The notes beneath the pieces were generated by a model. It did no database searches. It was not told where the DNA came from and saw only the letters and a list, made by a program, of their open reading frames with translations. From assembly GCA_019747685.1 (NCBI GenBank), contig JAIEQN010000776.1, positions 1 through 34,914 on the forward strand: 34,914 bases of DNA, given 5' to 3'. This document shows, piece after piece, positions 1 through 8,543 of the stretch; the first letter of the stretch is position 1, and every line of letters begins with the position of its first letter. Source of the DNA: Gemmataceae bacterium (GTDB taxonomy: Bacteria > Planctomycetota > Planctomycetia > Gemmatales > Gemmataceae). Position numbers and translations under genes: made by a program.

Positions 1-2022
1 GGCCTCCCGGCCGCCCCAGTGGAACGGGGCGAACAGGGTGTCCGGGCGGATGTCGGCCGTCACCTCGGCCCGGAACTCGGCCCGCCCGCGGCGGCTCTCG
101 ACCGTGACGAGATCGCCGCCGGCGACGCCATGCCGGCGGGCCGCGGTCGGGTGGAGTTGCAGGACCGGCCGGGGCTTCATCCCGGCCAGCTTCTCGACCA
201 GCCGAGTTTGGGCGCCGGAGTTGTAATGCTCCCTGTACCGCCCGGTGGTGAACAGGAACGGGAACCGGTCGCACGGCGACTCGCCCCCCGGCCGGTGCTC
301 GACCGGGAAGAACTTGGCCCGGCCGTCCGGGTGGTGGAACCGGTCGGCGAACAGCCGCGGCGTGCCCGGGTGGTCGTCCGCCGGGCACGGCCAAAAGACG
401 CCGTCCTCGGCGTCGATCCGCTCGTAGCTGATGCCGCTGTAGTCGGCCGGGCCGCCGGCCGTCGCCCGGCGGAACTCGGCGAACACCTCCCGGGGGGACA
501 GGAAGTCGAACTTCGGGCCGCACCCGAGCCGGTCGGCCAGTTCCCGCAACACGTCGATGTCGCCCCGCACCCCGGTCGGCGGCCGGGCCGTCACCCGCCG
601 GCGGACCACCCGCCCCTCGAAGTTGGTCATGGTGCCCTCCTCTTCGGCCCACTGGAGGACCGGGAAGACGACATCCGCGTGGGCCGTCGTCTCGTTCGGG
701 AACGAGTCGCTCACGGCGAGGAAAGCGAGCGACGCGAGTCGGTTCGCGATCCGGCCGGCGTCCGGCGACGCGACAGCGACGTTCGAGCCCATGACCAGCA
801 GCGAGCGGACGCCGCCGTCCGGGCCGAGCGCGTCCAACAGCTCGAACGCGCTCTTTCCCTTGCGGGGCAAGCTCGCGGGGTCGATCTCCCAGACCGCGGC
901 CAAGTGCTCACGGTCGGCGGGGTTCTCGATGAGCCGGTAGCCGGGGAGCTGGTCGGCCTTCTGGCCGTGTTCGCGGCCGCCCTGCCCGTTCCCCTGGCCG
1001 GTCAGGCAACCCCAACCGCTGTACGGCTTGCCCGGCAGTCCCAGCGTGAGGGCCAGGTTGATCCAGGCGTGGACCGTATCGACGCCCTTGGTGTGCTGCT
1101 CGGCCCCGCGGCCGGACAGAACCACACACGACCGGGCCGCCCCCATCCAGCGGGCGAGCTGCCGCAACACTGGCTCGGCCACGCCGGTGACGCGCTCGAC
1201 GTGGGCCGGGTGGTAGCTCAGAACCGTCTGTCGGACCGCCTCGAAGCCCTTGGTTCGTCGGGCGACGTACTCCTTGTCGACGAAGCCCTCTTCGATGGCC
1301 AGGTAGAGCAGCCCGTTGGCCAGGGCGAGGTCGGTCCCGGGGGTGACGGGCAAGTGCAGGTCGGCGGCCTTGGCCGTCGGCGTCTTTCGCGGGTCGATGA
1401 CGGCGAGCCGGCCGCCGTTGGCCTTCTGCTTCTCGAACCACTGCACGATCGGCGGCAGGGTGTCGGCGCAGTTGGCCCCGACCAGGACAACGAGGTCGGC
1501 GTGGGCGATGTCGGCGACCGGGAACGGTAGCCCGCGGTCGATGCCGAAGGCCCGATTGGCCCCGGCCGCCGCGCTCGACATGCAATAGCGGCCGTTGTAA
1601 TCGATGTTCGCCGTGCCCAGGGCAACCCGGGCGAACTTGCCCAGCAGGTACGCCTTCTCGTTGGTCAGAGCCCCCGACCCGAACACCCCGTTGGCGTCGG
1701 CGCCGTACCGGTCGCGGGTGGCCCGCAGGGCGTCGGCGGTGCGGTCGAGGGCCTCGTCCCAGTCGGACTCGCGGAGCGGCCCGCCCTTACGGTCGCGGAC
1801 CAGCGGTGTGGTCAGCCGGGCCGGGTGCCGCAGGAGGGCGTGCGAGGTCCACCCCTTGACGCAGAGCTGGCCGTTGTTGACCGGGAAGTGCGGGTCGCCC
1901 TGGACCGGAGGGCCGTCGGCCCCGTGGGCGTCGCCGAACAACATGCCGCACTGGTACGCGCAGTACGGGCAGTGGGTCCGGATCGCCAGGTCCGGGGCCA
2001 GGGCTAGCGGGGTGGTCGTCAC
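1..2022 (-). CDS. nasA: Assimilatory nitrate reductase catalytic subunit (molybdopterin oxidoreductase), C-terminus truncated by the window edge
   Basis: Hand translation of the minus strand from GTG at 2022: VTTTPLALAPDLAIRTHCPYCAYQCGMLFGD...NNGQLCVKGWTSHALLRHPARLTTPLVRDRKGGPLRESDWDEALDRT...GRYCMSSAAAGANRAFGIDRGLPF... N-terminal 4Fe-4S Cys motif and Mo-bisMGD fold signatures. Open to position 1. Directly downstream of nirD. Confidence 0.9.
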   Translation of the reverse strand, partial: MTTTPLALAPDLAIRTHCPYCAYQCGMLFGDAHGADGPPVQGDPHFPVNNGQLCVKGWTSHALLRHPARLTTPLVRDRKGGPLRESDWDEALDRTADALRATRDRYGADANGVFGSGALTNEKAYLLGKFARVALGTANIDYNGRYCMSSAAAGANRAFGIDRGLPFPVADIAHADLVVLVGANCADTLPPIVQWFEKQKANGGRLAVIDPRKTPTAKAADLHLPVTPGTDLALANGLLYLAIEEGFVDKEYVARRTKGFEAVRQTVLSYHPAHVERVTGVAEPVLRQLARWMGAARSCVVLSGRGAEQHTKGVDTVHAWINLALTLGLPGKPYSGWGCLTGQGNGQGGREHGQKADQLPGYRLIENPADREHLAAVWEIDPASLPRKGKSAFELLDALGPDGGVRSLLVMGSNVAVASPDAGRIANRLASLAFLAVSDSFPNETTAHADVVFPVLQWAEEEGTMTNFEGRVVRRRVTARPPTGVRGDIDVLRELADRLGCGPKFDFLSPREVFAEFRRATAGGPADYSGISYERIDAEDGVFWPCPADDHPGTPRLFADRFHHPDGRAKFFPVEHRPGGESPCDRFPFLFTTGRYREHYNSGAQTRLVEKLAGMKPRPVLQLHPTAARRHGVAGGDLVTVESRRGRAEFRAEVTADIRPDTLFAPFHWGGREA

Positions 2023-2028
2023 GGGGCG

Positions 2029-2346
2029 TCAGAGGGTCACGGTGACGGCCCCGTCGATCACCTCGACCGGGTAGGTGGCGATCGAGCAGACGCCCGGCTG
2101 GTCGCACGCCCCGGTGTCGGCGTGGAACCGGAAGGCGTGGTACGGGCAGACGACCTGGTCGCCGGCCAGCATCCCGTCGGCGAGCGGCCCGCCGCGGTGG
2201 GGACAGGTCGCGTCCACGGCGAACACCTTCCCGGCCCGAGTCCGGAACACGGCGATGGGGGTGTCGCCGACCCGGAACGGCCGGCCCAGCCCGACCGGCA
2301 GGTCGTCCAGGGTGCAGAGCGGCACACGGGCGAGCGTGGCGGACAT
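2029..2346 (-). CDS. nirD: Nitrite reductase small subunit, Rieske-type [2Fe-2S] protein
   Basis: MSATLARVPLCTLDDLPVGLGRPFRVGDTPIAVFRTRAGKVFAVDATCPHRGGPLADG...VVCPYHAFRF...: Rieske CxH...CxxH ligands. The longer ORF start (2502) overlaps nirB, so ATG at 2346 is preferred. Confidence 0.9.
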   Translation of the reverse strand: MSATLARVPLCTLDDLPVGLGRPFRVGDTPIAVFRTRAGKVFAVDATCPHRGGPLADGMLAGDQVVCPYHAFRFHADTGACDQPGVCSIATYPVEVIDGAVTVTL

Positions 2347-2356
2347 CTCGGCTCCG

Positions 2357-2425
2357 GCTTCGGTGGCACAGGCCTCCCGGCCTGTGCAGGTTCCAGCACA
2401 GGCCGGGAGGCCTGTGCCACCAAGC
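2357..2425. repeat. Perfect 26-bp inverted repeat (arms 2362-2387 and 2396-2421) in the nirB-nirD gap; each arm is itself a 9-bp hairpin
   Basis: GGTGGCACAGGCCTCCCGGCCTGTGC - aggttcca - GCACAGGCCGGGAGGCCTGTGCCACC. Extends outward by GCTT/AAGC with a 1-nt bulge. Confidence 0.95.
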
Positions 2426-2426
2426 A

Positions 2427-4892
2427 TTAGGCCATCGGCAGCGGGACTGTCCGCACGTCCTCGAACTGGCCGGCGTAGGCCGGGTTGTCCCGTTCGAGCC
2501 ACGGGTCGACGTAGGCGGCGGCCGTCTTCTCCACCTCGGCGTCCAGGTCCGCGACGATCCCGAGCGAGTCGTTGACGATGATGCCCCGCAACTCCTCAAT
2601 GCCGATCCGCGGCACGAAGTCGTAGGTCCGCTCGACCCACTTGGCGTTGTCGCGGTAGTAGATGAGGAACCGGCCGATCACCCGGATGGCCTCCTCCCGC
2701 GTCTTCACCCGGCACAGCACGTCCGTCTTGCGGACGTGGGCACCGGCCGCCCCGCCGACGAGGACCTCCCATTCGCCCCCCTCGGTAGCGACGACGCCCA
2801 CGTCCTTCACGGTGCTTTCGGCGCAGTTCCGCGGGCAGCCGCTGACCCCGAGCTTGACCTTGGCCGGGAACTCGAACCCCTGGTACGTCTTCTCCAGGGC
2901 GATGCCGAGGGCGGTGCTGTCGTTCGTGCCGTACCGGCAGAACTCGCTGCCGACGCACGTCTTCACCGTCCGCAGGGCCTTCGTGTAGGCGTACCCGCTC
3001 GGCATCCCGAGGTCCCGCCAGACGCCCGGCAGGTCGTCCTTCTTGATGCCCAGCAGGTCGATCCGCTGGCCGCCCGTGACCTTCACCATCCGGACGGCGT
3101 ACTTCTTCGCCACCTCGCCGATCTTGATGAGGTCGTCGGCCGACGTGACCCCGCCGTACATCCTCGGTATGACGGAAAACGTACCATCATTTTGGATGTT
3201 GGCGTGAACCCGGTCGTTGATGAACCGGGCGTCCCGCTCGTCGACGTACTCGGTCCCCCACAACCCCTTGAGCATCGAGGCCAGGCCGTTCTTGCTCTTC
3301 TCGTCCTCCCCGGTGCCGAGTTCGCGGAGGACCGCCGACACGCTCTTGAGGCCCCGCGTCTTCACCTCGGCCACGAGGGATGGCTTGTCGAGCGGCACGG
3401 CCGGGACGTACCAGCCCTCGCTCGGGTCGGCCTTGACCTCGCCGTTGACCGCCTCGATCAGCCCCTCGACCAGCTTCTTACACGAGCCGCAGCCCGTCCC
3501 GGCGCGGGTCGCCTTGCCGACGGACTGGACCGTCGTCTTGCCGGCCTGGATGGCCTTGACGATGGTGCCCTTGCAGACCCCGTTGCAGTCGCAGACCTGC
3601 TTGTCGTCCGGCATGTCGGCCAGGGAGAAGTCGGCCCCCTGGGTCCTGGTGCCGCTGCCGAAGAAGAGTTCGAGCCGCCGGGCCGGGGCCGGCCTTTCCG
3701 TCATGAAGTAGCTCACCACCTCGTCGGCCGGGCCGAGGTCGCCGAGCAGGCAACCGGCGACGACCTTCCCGTCCCGGACGATCGCCTTCCAGTACACCTG
3801 CCGGCCCGGCTCGGCGAACGTCACCACCTCGTCCGTCGGCTTCACGTCGCTGACCCGACCCATGCTGGCCAGCTCGACCCCCATCACCTTGAGCTTGGTG
3901 GCCAGCTTCGACCCGGTGTAGACGGCGTCCGGGTTTGTGCTCGTCAGCCGGGCGGCCAGGGCCTTCGTCTGCTCCCAGATCGGGGCGACGAGGCCGTACA
4001 CCACGCCCCGGTGCTGGACGCACTCGCCGACCCCGAAGACGCTCGGGTCGCCGGTCTGGAGGGTGTCGTCCACGAGGACGGCCCGGTCGCAGGCCAGCCC
4101 GCACTCGGCGGCCAACTCCTTGTTCGGGCGGATGCCGGCCGAGATGACGACGATGTCCGCCTCGACCTCGGACCCGTCGGCGAACACGACCGCCCGGACC
4201 GCCCCGTGATCGTCGGCCGCGAACTCCCTGGTGCTGGCGCTCGTCTTGACGGTGATCCCGAGCTTTTCGATGGTCTGCTGGAGGACCTTGCCGCCGGCCT
4301 CGTCGAGCTGCACCCCCATCAGCCACGGCCCCATCTCGACCACCGTGACCGCCACGTCGTGGGTCATCAGCCCCTTCGCGGCTTCGAGCCCGAGGAGCCC
4401 GCCGCCGATCACCACCGCCGACTTCTTCCCCTTCGCGTAGGCGGCGATGTTCCGGCAGTCGTCGATGGTGCGGAAGACGAACACCCCGCGGTGGGTGGTG
4501 CCCGGGATCGGCGGGACGAACGGCCGGCTGCCGGTGGCGAACACCAGCACGTCGTAGGGTTCCTCGACGCCGTCCGCGTAAACGACTTTCGCGTCGCGGT
4601 CGACCCGCGTGGCCCGCTTGCCGGCGTGCAGGGTGACGTGGTTGTCCGCGTACCACGCCAGCGGGTTGAGGAAGATTTCCTTCGGGTCCTGGGTGCCGTT
4701 CAGGACGTTCGACAGGAGGATGCGGTTGTAGTTGCCGTACGGCTCGTCGCCGAAGACGGTGATGTCGAACGGGTGGTCCGGGTCGGCGGCCAGGATGTCC
4801 TCGACCAGCCGGGCCCCGGCCATGCCGTTGCCGACGACGACCAGCTTCTTGCGGGTCGGCGGCAGGCCCGGGGTGGTGTTCAACGGGATCAT
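2427..4892 (-). CDS. nirB: Nitrite reductase [NAD(P)H] large subunit
   Basis: 821 aa: FAD/NAD(P) Rossmann motifs (VVVGNGMAGARLVEDI; VVIGGGLLGLEAAKGL), BFD-like CDCNGVCKGTI...GTGCGSCK, and siroheme/4Fe-4S motif CVGSEFCRYG...GVSGCPRNCAES. Confidence 0.97.
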   Translation of the reverse strand: MIPLNTTPGLPPTRKKLVVVGNGMAGARLVEDILAADPDHPFDITVFGDEPYGNYNRILLSNVLNGTQDPKEIFLNPLAWYADNHVTLHAGKRATRVDRDAKVVYADGVEEPYDVLVFATGSRPFVPPIPGTTHRGVFVFRTIDDCRNIAAYAKGKKSAVVIGGGLLGLEAAKGLMTHDVAVTVVEMGPWLMGVQLDEAGGKVLQQTIEKLGITVKTSASTREFAADDHGAVRAVVFADGSEVEADIVVISAGIRPNKELAAECGLACDRAVLVDDTLQTGDPSVFGVGECVQHRGVVYGLVAPIWEQTKALAARLTSTNPDAVYTGSKLATKLKVMGVELASMGRVSDVKPTDEVVTFAEPGRQVYWKAIVRDGKVVAGCLLGDLGPADEVVSYFMTERPAPARRLELFFGSGTRTQGADFSLADMPDDKQVCDCNGVCKGTIVKAIQAGKTTVQSVGKATRAGTGCGSCKKLVEGLIEAVNGEVKADPSEGWYVPAVPLDKPSLVAEVKTRGLKSVSAVLRELGTGEDEKSKNGLASMLKGLWGTEYVDERDARFINDRVHANIQNDGTFSVIPRMYGGVTSADDLIKIGEVAKKYAVRMVKVTGGQRIDLLGIKKDDLPGVWRDLGMPSGYAYTKALRTVKTCVGSEFCRYGTNDSTALGIALEKTYQGFEFPAKVKLGVSGCPRNCAESTVKDVGVVATEGGEWEVLVGGAAGAHVRKTDVLCRVKTREEAIRVIGRFLIYYRDNAKWVERTYDFVPRIGIEELRGIIVNDSLGIVADLDAEVEKTAAAYVDPWLERDNPAYAGQFEDVRTVPLPMA

Positions 4893-4923
4893 CGCGGCGG
4901 TCCTGGCGAACGGGAGGAGTTCG

Positions 4924-5712
4924 TCAAATCGTGGCGGCCGCGGCCGCGAGTTCGGTCAGGCGGTGGCGGAAGCGGACGCACTCCCCGACCACGATCACGG
5001 CCGGGGCGGTGACCCCGGCGTCCGCCGCCCGGTCGGCGAGGGTGGCCAGCTCGGCGTCGACCACCCGCATGTCCGGTAGGGTGGCCCGCTCGACGACGGC
5101 CGCCGGGGTGTCGGGCGGCATCCCGGCCGCGACCAGCTTCGCGGCGATCCGCGGCAGGTGCCGCAGCCCCATGTAGATGACGACGTTGCTCATCCGGGCC
5201 AGCCCGGCCCAGTCGAGGGTGCAGTCCGCCGAGTCCGGGTCGAAGTGGCCGGTGACCAGGGCGACGGCCTGCCCGGCGTCGCGGTGCGTGAGTGGGATGT
5301 TCGCGGCGGCACACGCCCCGACGGCGGTGGTCACGCCAGGGACGATCTCGAACGGGACGCCCCGCTCGGCCAGGTACTCGGCCTCCTCCCCGCCCCGGCC
5401 GAAGACGCACGGGTCACCGCCCTTGAGGCGGACCACGGCCAAGCCCTGCCGGGCGCGGTCCACCAGCACGTCGTTGATCGTTTCTTGCAGCGTCGAGCCG
5501 ACGCAATAGCCCCGCTTGCCGGCGTACACCCGCTCGGCGTCCGGGCGGACTTCGGCCAGCAGCTCCGGGTGGATGAGGGCGTCGTAGGCGACGACATCGG
5601 CGGCCCGGAGGAGCCGCAGCCCGCGGACGGTGATGAGGTCCGGGGAGCCCGGGCCGGCCCCGACCAGGGCGACCGGCCGGGTGGGATGTTCGGTACAACC
5701 GTCGGGAGTCAT
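4924..5712 (-). CDS. cobA: Uroporphyrinogen-III C-methyltransferase (SUMT; siroheme/corrin branch)
   Basis: 262 aa from ATG 5712: VALVGAGPGSPDLITVRGLRLLRAADVVAYDALIHPELL...VRLKGGDPCVFGRGGEEAEYLAERGVPFEIVPGVTTAVGACAAANIPLTHRD. Adjacent to the siroheme enzyme nirB. Confidence 0.95.
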   Translation of the reverse strand: MTPDGCTEHPTRPVALVGAGPGSPDLITVRGLRLLRAADVVAYDALIHPELLAEVRPDAERVYAGKRGYCVGSTLQETINDVLVDRARQGLAVVRLKGGDPCVFGRGGEEAEYLAERGVPFEIVPGVTTAVGACAAANIPLTHRDAGQAVALVTGHFDPDSADCTLDWAGLARMSNVVIYMGLRHLPRIAAKLVAAGMPPDTPAAVVERATLPDMRVVDAELATLADRAADAGVTAPAVIVVGECVRFRHRLTELAAAAATI

Positions 5713-6030
5713 TCCGTCCTGAGCCTCGAGCCAATAGCGGTCCGTGGCGGCACTGGGGCCGTCGCGGCGGAGGAGCGGCGTGCGGGACGCCGGGCTAGCT
5801 TGGTGCGGTACGACCGGAGGGGGGCCGATCGGGTGCGGCCGGGGAAAGGCAACTCCCGGGCCGGCCCGGGAGATTTCGGTGGAGTGGACGAAATGCCTTA
5901 GAAAACCAGGGCGCTCGGGTCGGCCGGGGTCGAATCCCGACCGCCCCGGTCGTGTTCCTACCGCCTGCAGGTGGGGCGGCCGTGCGGCCGACTTGGGCAC
6001 GGGCCGCGGGTTCATCCGTGGCCCGAGAGG

Positions 6031-7794
6031 TCATCGCCCGGGTCGCTTCGACCGGGTGGGCGGGTCGTGCCGGCCCTTCTTCCGGCGGGGCCGCTCGTCC
6101 CCCTCGTCCTCGACTACCTCGAACGCGGCGGCCGGGTGCTCCTCCTCGTCGTCTTCGGCGACCGCCCCCTCGTCGTCCTCCTCCCGCCGGGGCCGGAGGG
6201 CGAAGTAGAGGCCGAGGCCGGCCGCCCCGAGGACGACCGCCAGCCCGACCAGCCACGGCCAGACCGGCCGGTCCACGGCCGGCGGCGGGACCTCGGCCGT
6301 CACGGCCGGCTGCGGCTTCGGCTCGGCCTTCACCTCGGGCGGAGGGGGCGGGGGTTCCGCCGTTACTACCGAGACCGGGGGCGGAGGCGGCGGTGCTTCG
6401 ACCTTCGGCTTGGGCGTCTCGCTGACCTTGGCCGCGATCAGCCGGGTGTCGGCCATCAGCCGCTTCGACAGGTCGGGGGTCAGGTTGGCCCGCTTCAGGA
6501 ACAGCACGGCGAAGGCGGTGTTGAGGATCGGGTGCTCGCCCGGGAACCCGCCCTCGGCCCAACTGCCGTCGAGCTTCTGGTGGCCGACCAGGACTTCCAT
6601 CCCCCACCGGTACCAGTCCTTGTTCCCGAGGGTCGGTAGGTCGTACAGGACGGCGATCCGCTCCAGCGCCCACAGGTGGTACAGCCCGCCGGCGTCCTTG
6701 ACCGACGGCCGGCCGTCGAACGTCCCGGCCGGCTCGCCGACCTTGGTGGCCAGCATCCCGAACGCCTTGAGGACCGCCTGGTCCTGCTCCGGCCGGGCGC
6801 CGACATCCTTGTCCACCGCCAGGGCGTTGCCGATGGCCAGCCCGAGCAGGGCCACGCACGTCAGGGCCGGGGACGACCCGGACCCGCCCTTGGCGTAGCT
6901 GTACCCCCAGCCCCCGCCGCCCCCGTCCTGGCTCGACCGGAACCGGCGGGCCAGCAGGGTGAACGACCGGTCGACCGGCACGTCGTGCCGGCGGGCGGCC
7001 CACAGCCCGAGGACGGCGAAGTGGGTGTTGGAGTTGTCGGTCGTCCCGCCGACCGGCTCCTGATTCTTGCCCGGCGGGTCCTCCCACTTCAGCTTGTCCG
7101 GGTCCTGGAAGACCGGCAGCCCGCGGAACCGGGCCGGCAGCCCGGCGACGGCCTCGGCCCGGGCCTTCTCCGGGTCGAACTGGGCGGTCGTGGGCTTGGG
7201 CCGGACGTCGTCCGACATCTTGATGCACAGCCCGAGCGAGCCGGGTCGGTCGCGGAACCCGAACGTGGTCGCCGGCTTGGCCGCGGCCATCTTCCGCAAC
7301 GCCCCGAGGACCTGATTAGCCTCGGACGGGGCCGCGACCGGGACCTTGTACGCCCAGCCGCCGGACTGGGTCTGGCCGCCGATCAGCCGGGTGGCGAGCG
7401 ACTGGATGGCCGGCTTGTCCTTGGGCTCGGCCATCCGGTCGAGGAACAGGATGGCCAGGGCGACCTCGTAGGTCCGGTCGATGTGGGGGGCGGCGACCCG
7501 GACGACGAGCGCGGCCTTTCTCAGGGCCGGGTCGGACGGCGGCACCCCGGCCTCGGCCAGAGCCAGCCCGGCCAGGGCGGTGTACCCGACCAGGTAGCCG
7601 CCGTCGTTCGCCTGGGTCCCGGTGCCCCAGATGCCGGTCGGCTTCTGCTCCCGGCGGAGGAACTCGACCGCCCGGGCGACGGCGTCGTCGACCGCCGCCT
7701 GCTCCTTCGGCGGGAGCGGCGTCGGCTGGGCGGCCGCGAGGGACGTGGCCAGGACGGCGAAGCCGAGGGCGGCCGCGACGCGAACGGCGGTCAT
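6031..7794 (-). CDS. Secreted, membrane-anchored prenyltransferase/squalene-oxidase-repeat-like protein
   Basis: 587 aa from ATG 7794: signal-like MTAVRVAAALGFAVLATSLAAA; repeat-like motifs (GGYLVGYTALAGLALAEAG, TQSGGWAYKVP, GGGGGWGYSYAKGG, LDGSWAEGGFPG); Pro-rich linker; TM segment WPWLVGLAVVLGAAGLGLYFAL; charged tail. Confidence 0.75.
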   Translation of the reverse strand: MTAVRVAAALGFAVLATSLAAAQPTPLPPKEQAAVDDAVARAVEFLRREQKPTGIWGTGTQANDGGYLVGYTALAGLALAEAGVPPSDPALRKAALVVRVAAPHIDRTYEVALAILFLDRMAEPKDKPAIQSLATRLIGGQTQSGGWAYKVPVAAPSEANQVLGALRKMAAAKPATTFGFRDRPGSLGLCIKMSDDVRPKPTTAQFDPEKARAEAVAGLPARFRGLPVFQDPDKLKWEDPPGKNQEPVGGTTDNSNTHFAVLGLWAARRHDVPVDRSFTLLARRFRSSQDGGGGGWGYSYAKGGSGSSPALTCVALLGLAIGNALAVDKDVGARPEQDQAVLKAFGMLATKVGEPAGTFDGRPSVKDAGGLYHLWALERIAVLYDLPTLGNKDWYRWGMEVLVGHQKLDGSWAEGGFPGEHPILNTAFAVLFLKRANLTPDLSKRLMADTRLIAAKVSETPKPKVEAPPPPPPVSVVTAEPPPPPPEVKAEPKPQPAVTAEVPPPAVDRPVWPWLVGLAVVLGAAGLGLYFALRPRREEDDEGAVAEDDEEEHPAAAFEVVEDEGDERPRRKKGRHDPPTRSKRPGR

Positions 7795-7899
7795 GGCTCG
7801 GAACCTGGGGAGGGAAGCCGGGCGACGGCGCGAGTCTGTACCATCCGACGACTTGAGCCTACCCCGGGTTCCCGGATCGGGCAACCGGCGGCCGGCCGG

Positions 7900-8250
7900 T
7901 CAGGGGAGGCCGAGGGCGACCTTGAGGCAGGCGTCGAGCTGTCGCATCAGGGCGGGCGAGAAGAAACCGAGCGGCGGACCGGCCGTCGCCACCTCGGCCG
8001 TCCACAAGAACAGGCCGGTCACGACCGAATCGAACGCCAGACCGGTGTCCTTACCCTCCGGCGTGTTGATGTCGATGAACAGGCAGGCGGGGTCAGACCG
8101 GAGGGACAGGTTCGTCGTCACCTGGGCGACGACGACCGTGCGGACGACGCCGGCGTACGAGTCGGCCTGGACGACCACGCCCGGCCGCCGCTTCCCACGT
8201 GCCCCGGACGAGTGTGGGAAGCGGACGAGGACCACGTCACCCCGCTTCAT
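7900..8250 (-). CDS. PemK/MazF-like toxin
   Basis: MKRGDVVLVRFPHSSGARGKRRPGVVVQADSYAGVVRTVVVAQVTTNL...: KRGDVVLV + KRRPGVVVQ pattern of the PemK/MazF family. Start overlaps the stop of the upstream small ORF (TGATG; an alternative GTG lies at 8253). Confidence 0.75.
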   Translation of the reverse strand: MKRGDVVLVRFPHSSGARGKRRPGVVVQADSYAGVVRTVVVAQVTTNLSLRSDPACLFIDINTPEGKDTGLAFDSVVTGLFLWTAEVATAGPPLGFFSPALMRQLDACLKVALGLP

Positions 8251-8522
8251 CACCCCTCCGGGGTGTCGTACTTCGGGTCGTCATAAATGCTCCACTCGTT
8301 CTCGTCCCAGCCCATCGCCCGAACCGCCTGCCAGTACGCCGCAGCCCGTCCTTCTTCCGTCCAGTCCTCGTCGTCGTAACCGCCGACCTCGAGCACGAAC
8401 TTGGCGTGCTCGGTGGCGCGCAATAGCAGGAACCGTTCGCCGGTCCGCGGGTCGATCACCTCGACCGGCCCGGCCCCGTTCGTCGCCACCGCCGCCATCT
8501 GTTCCTCGGTCAGCTCGATCAT
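8250..8522 (-). CDS. Small acidic protein, putative antitoxin partner of the PemK/MazF-like toxin
   Basis: 90 aa, MIELTEEQMAAVATNGAGPVEVIDPRTGERFLLLRATEHAKFVLEVGGYDDEDWTEEG...; stop/start overlap with the toxin ORF; good ribosome-binding site (GGGAGGAGG) upstream of the ATG. Confidence 0.65.
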   Translation of the reverse strand: MIELTEEQMAAVATNGAGPVEVIDPRTGERFLLLRATEHAKFVLEVGGYDDEDWTEEGRAAAYWQAVRAMGWDENEWSIYDDPKYDTPEG

Positions 8523-8543
8523 GTCGGCCTCCTCCCGGCCATT

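Noticed and set aside
19-1530. 503-aa plus-strand ORF at the left edge
   Set aside because: Antisense to nitrate reductase, which reads through the same interval with family signatures.
2357-2425. nirB-nirD palindrome as an intrinsic terminator
   Set aside because: No T-tract on either strand and it lies inside a co-directional functional operon.
2736-5012. 758-aa plus-strand ORF opposite nirB
   Set aside because: Antisense to a confidently identified nirB; no recognisable motifs.
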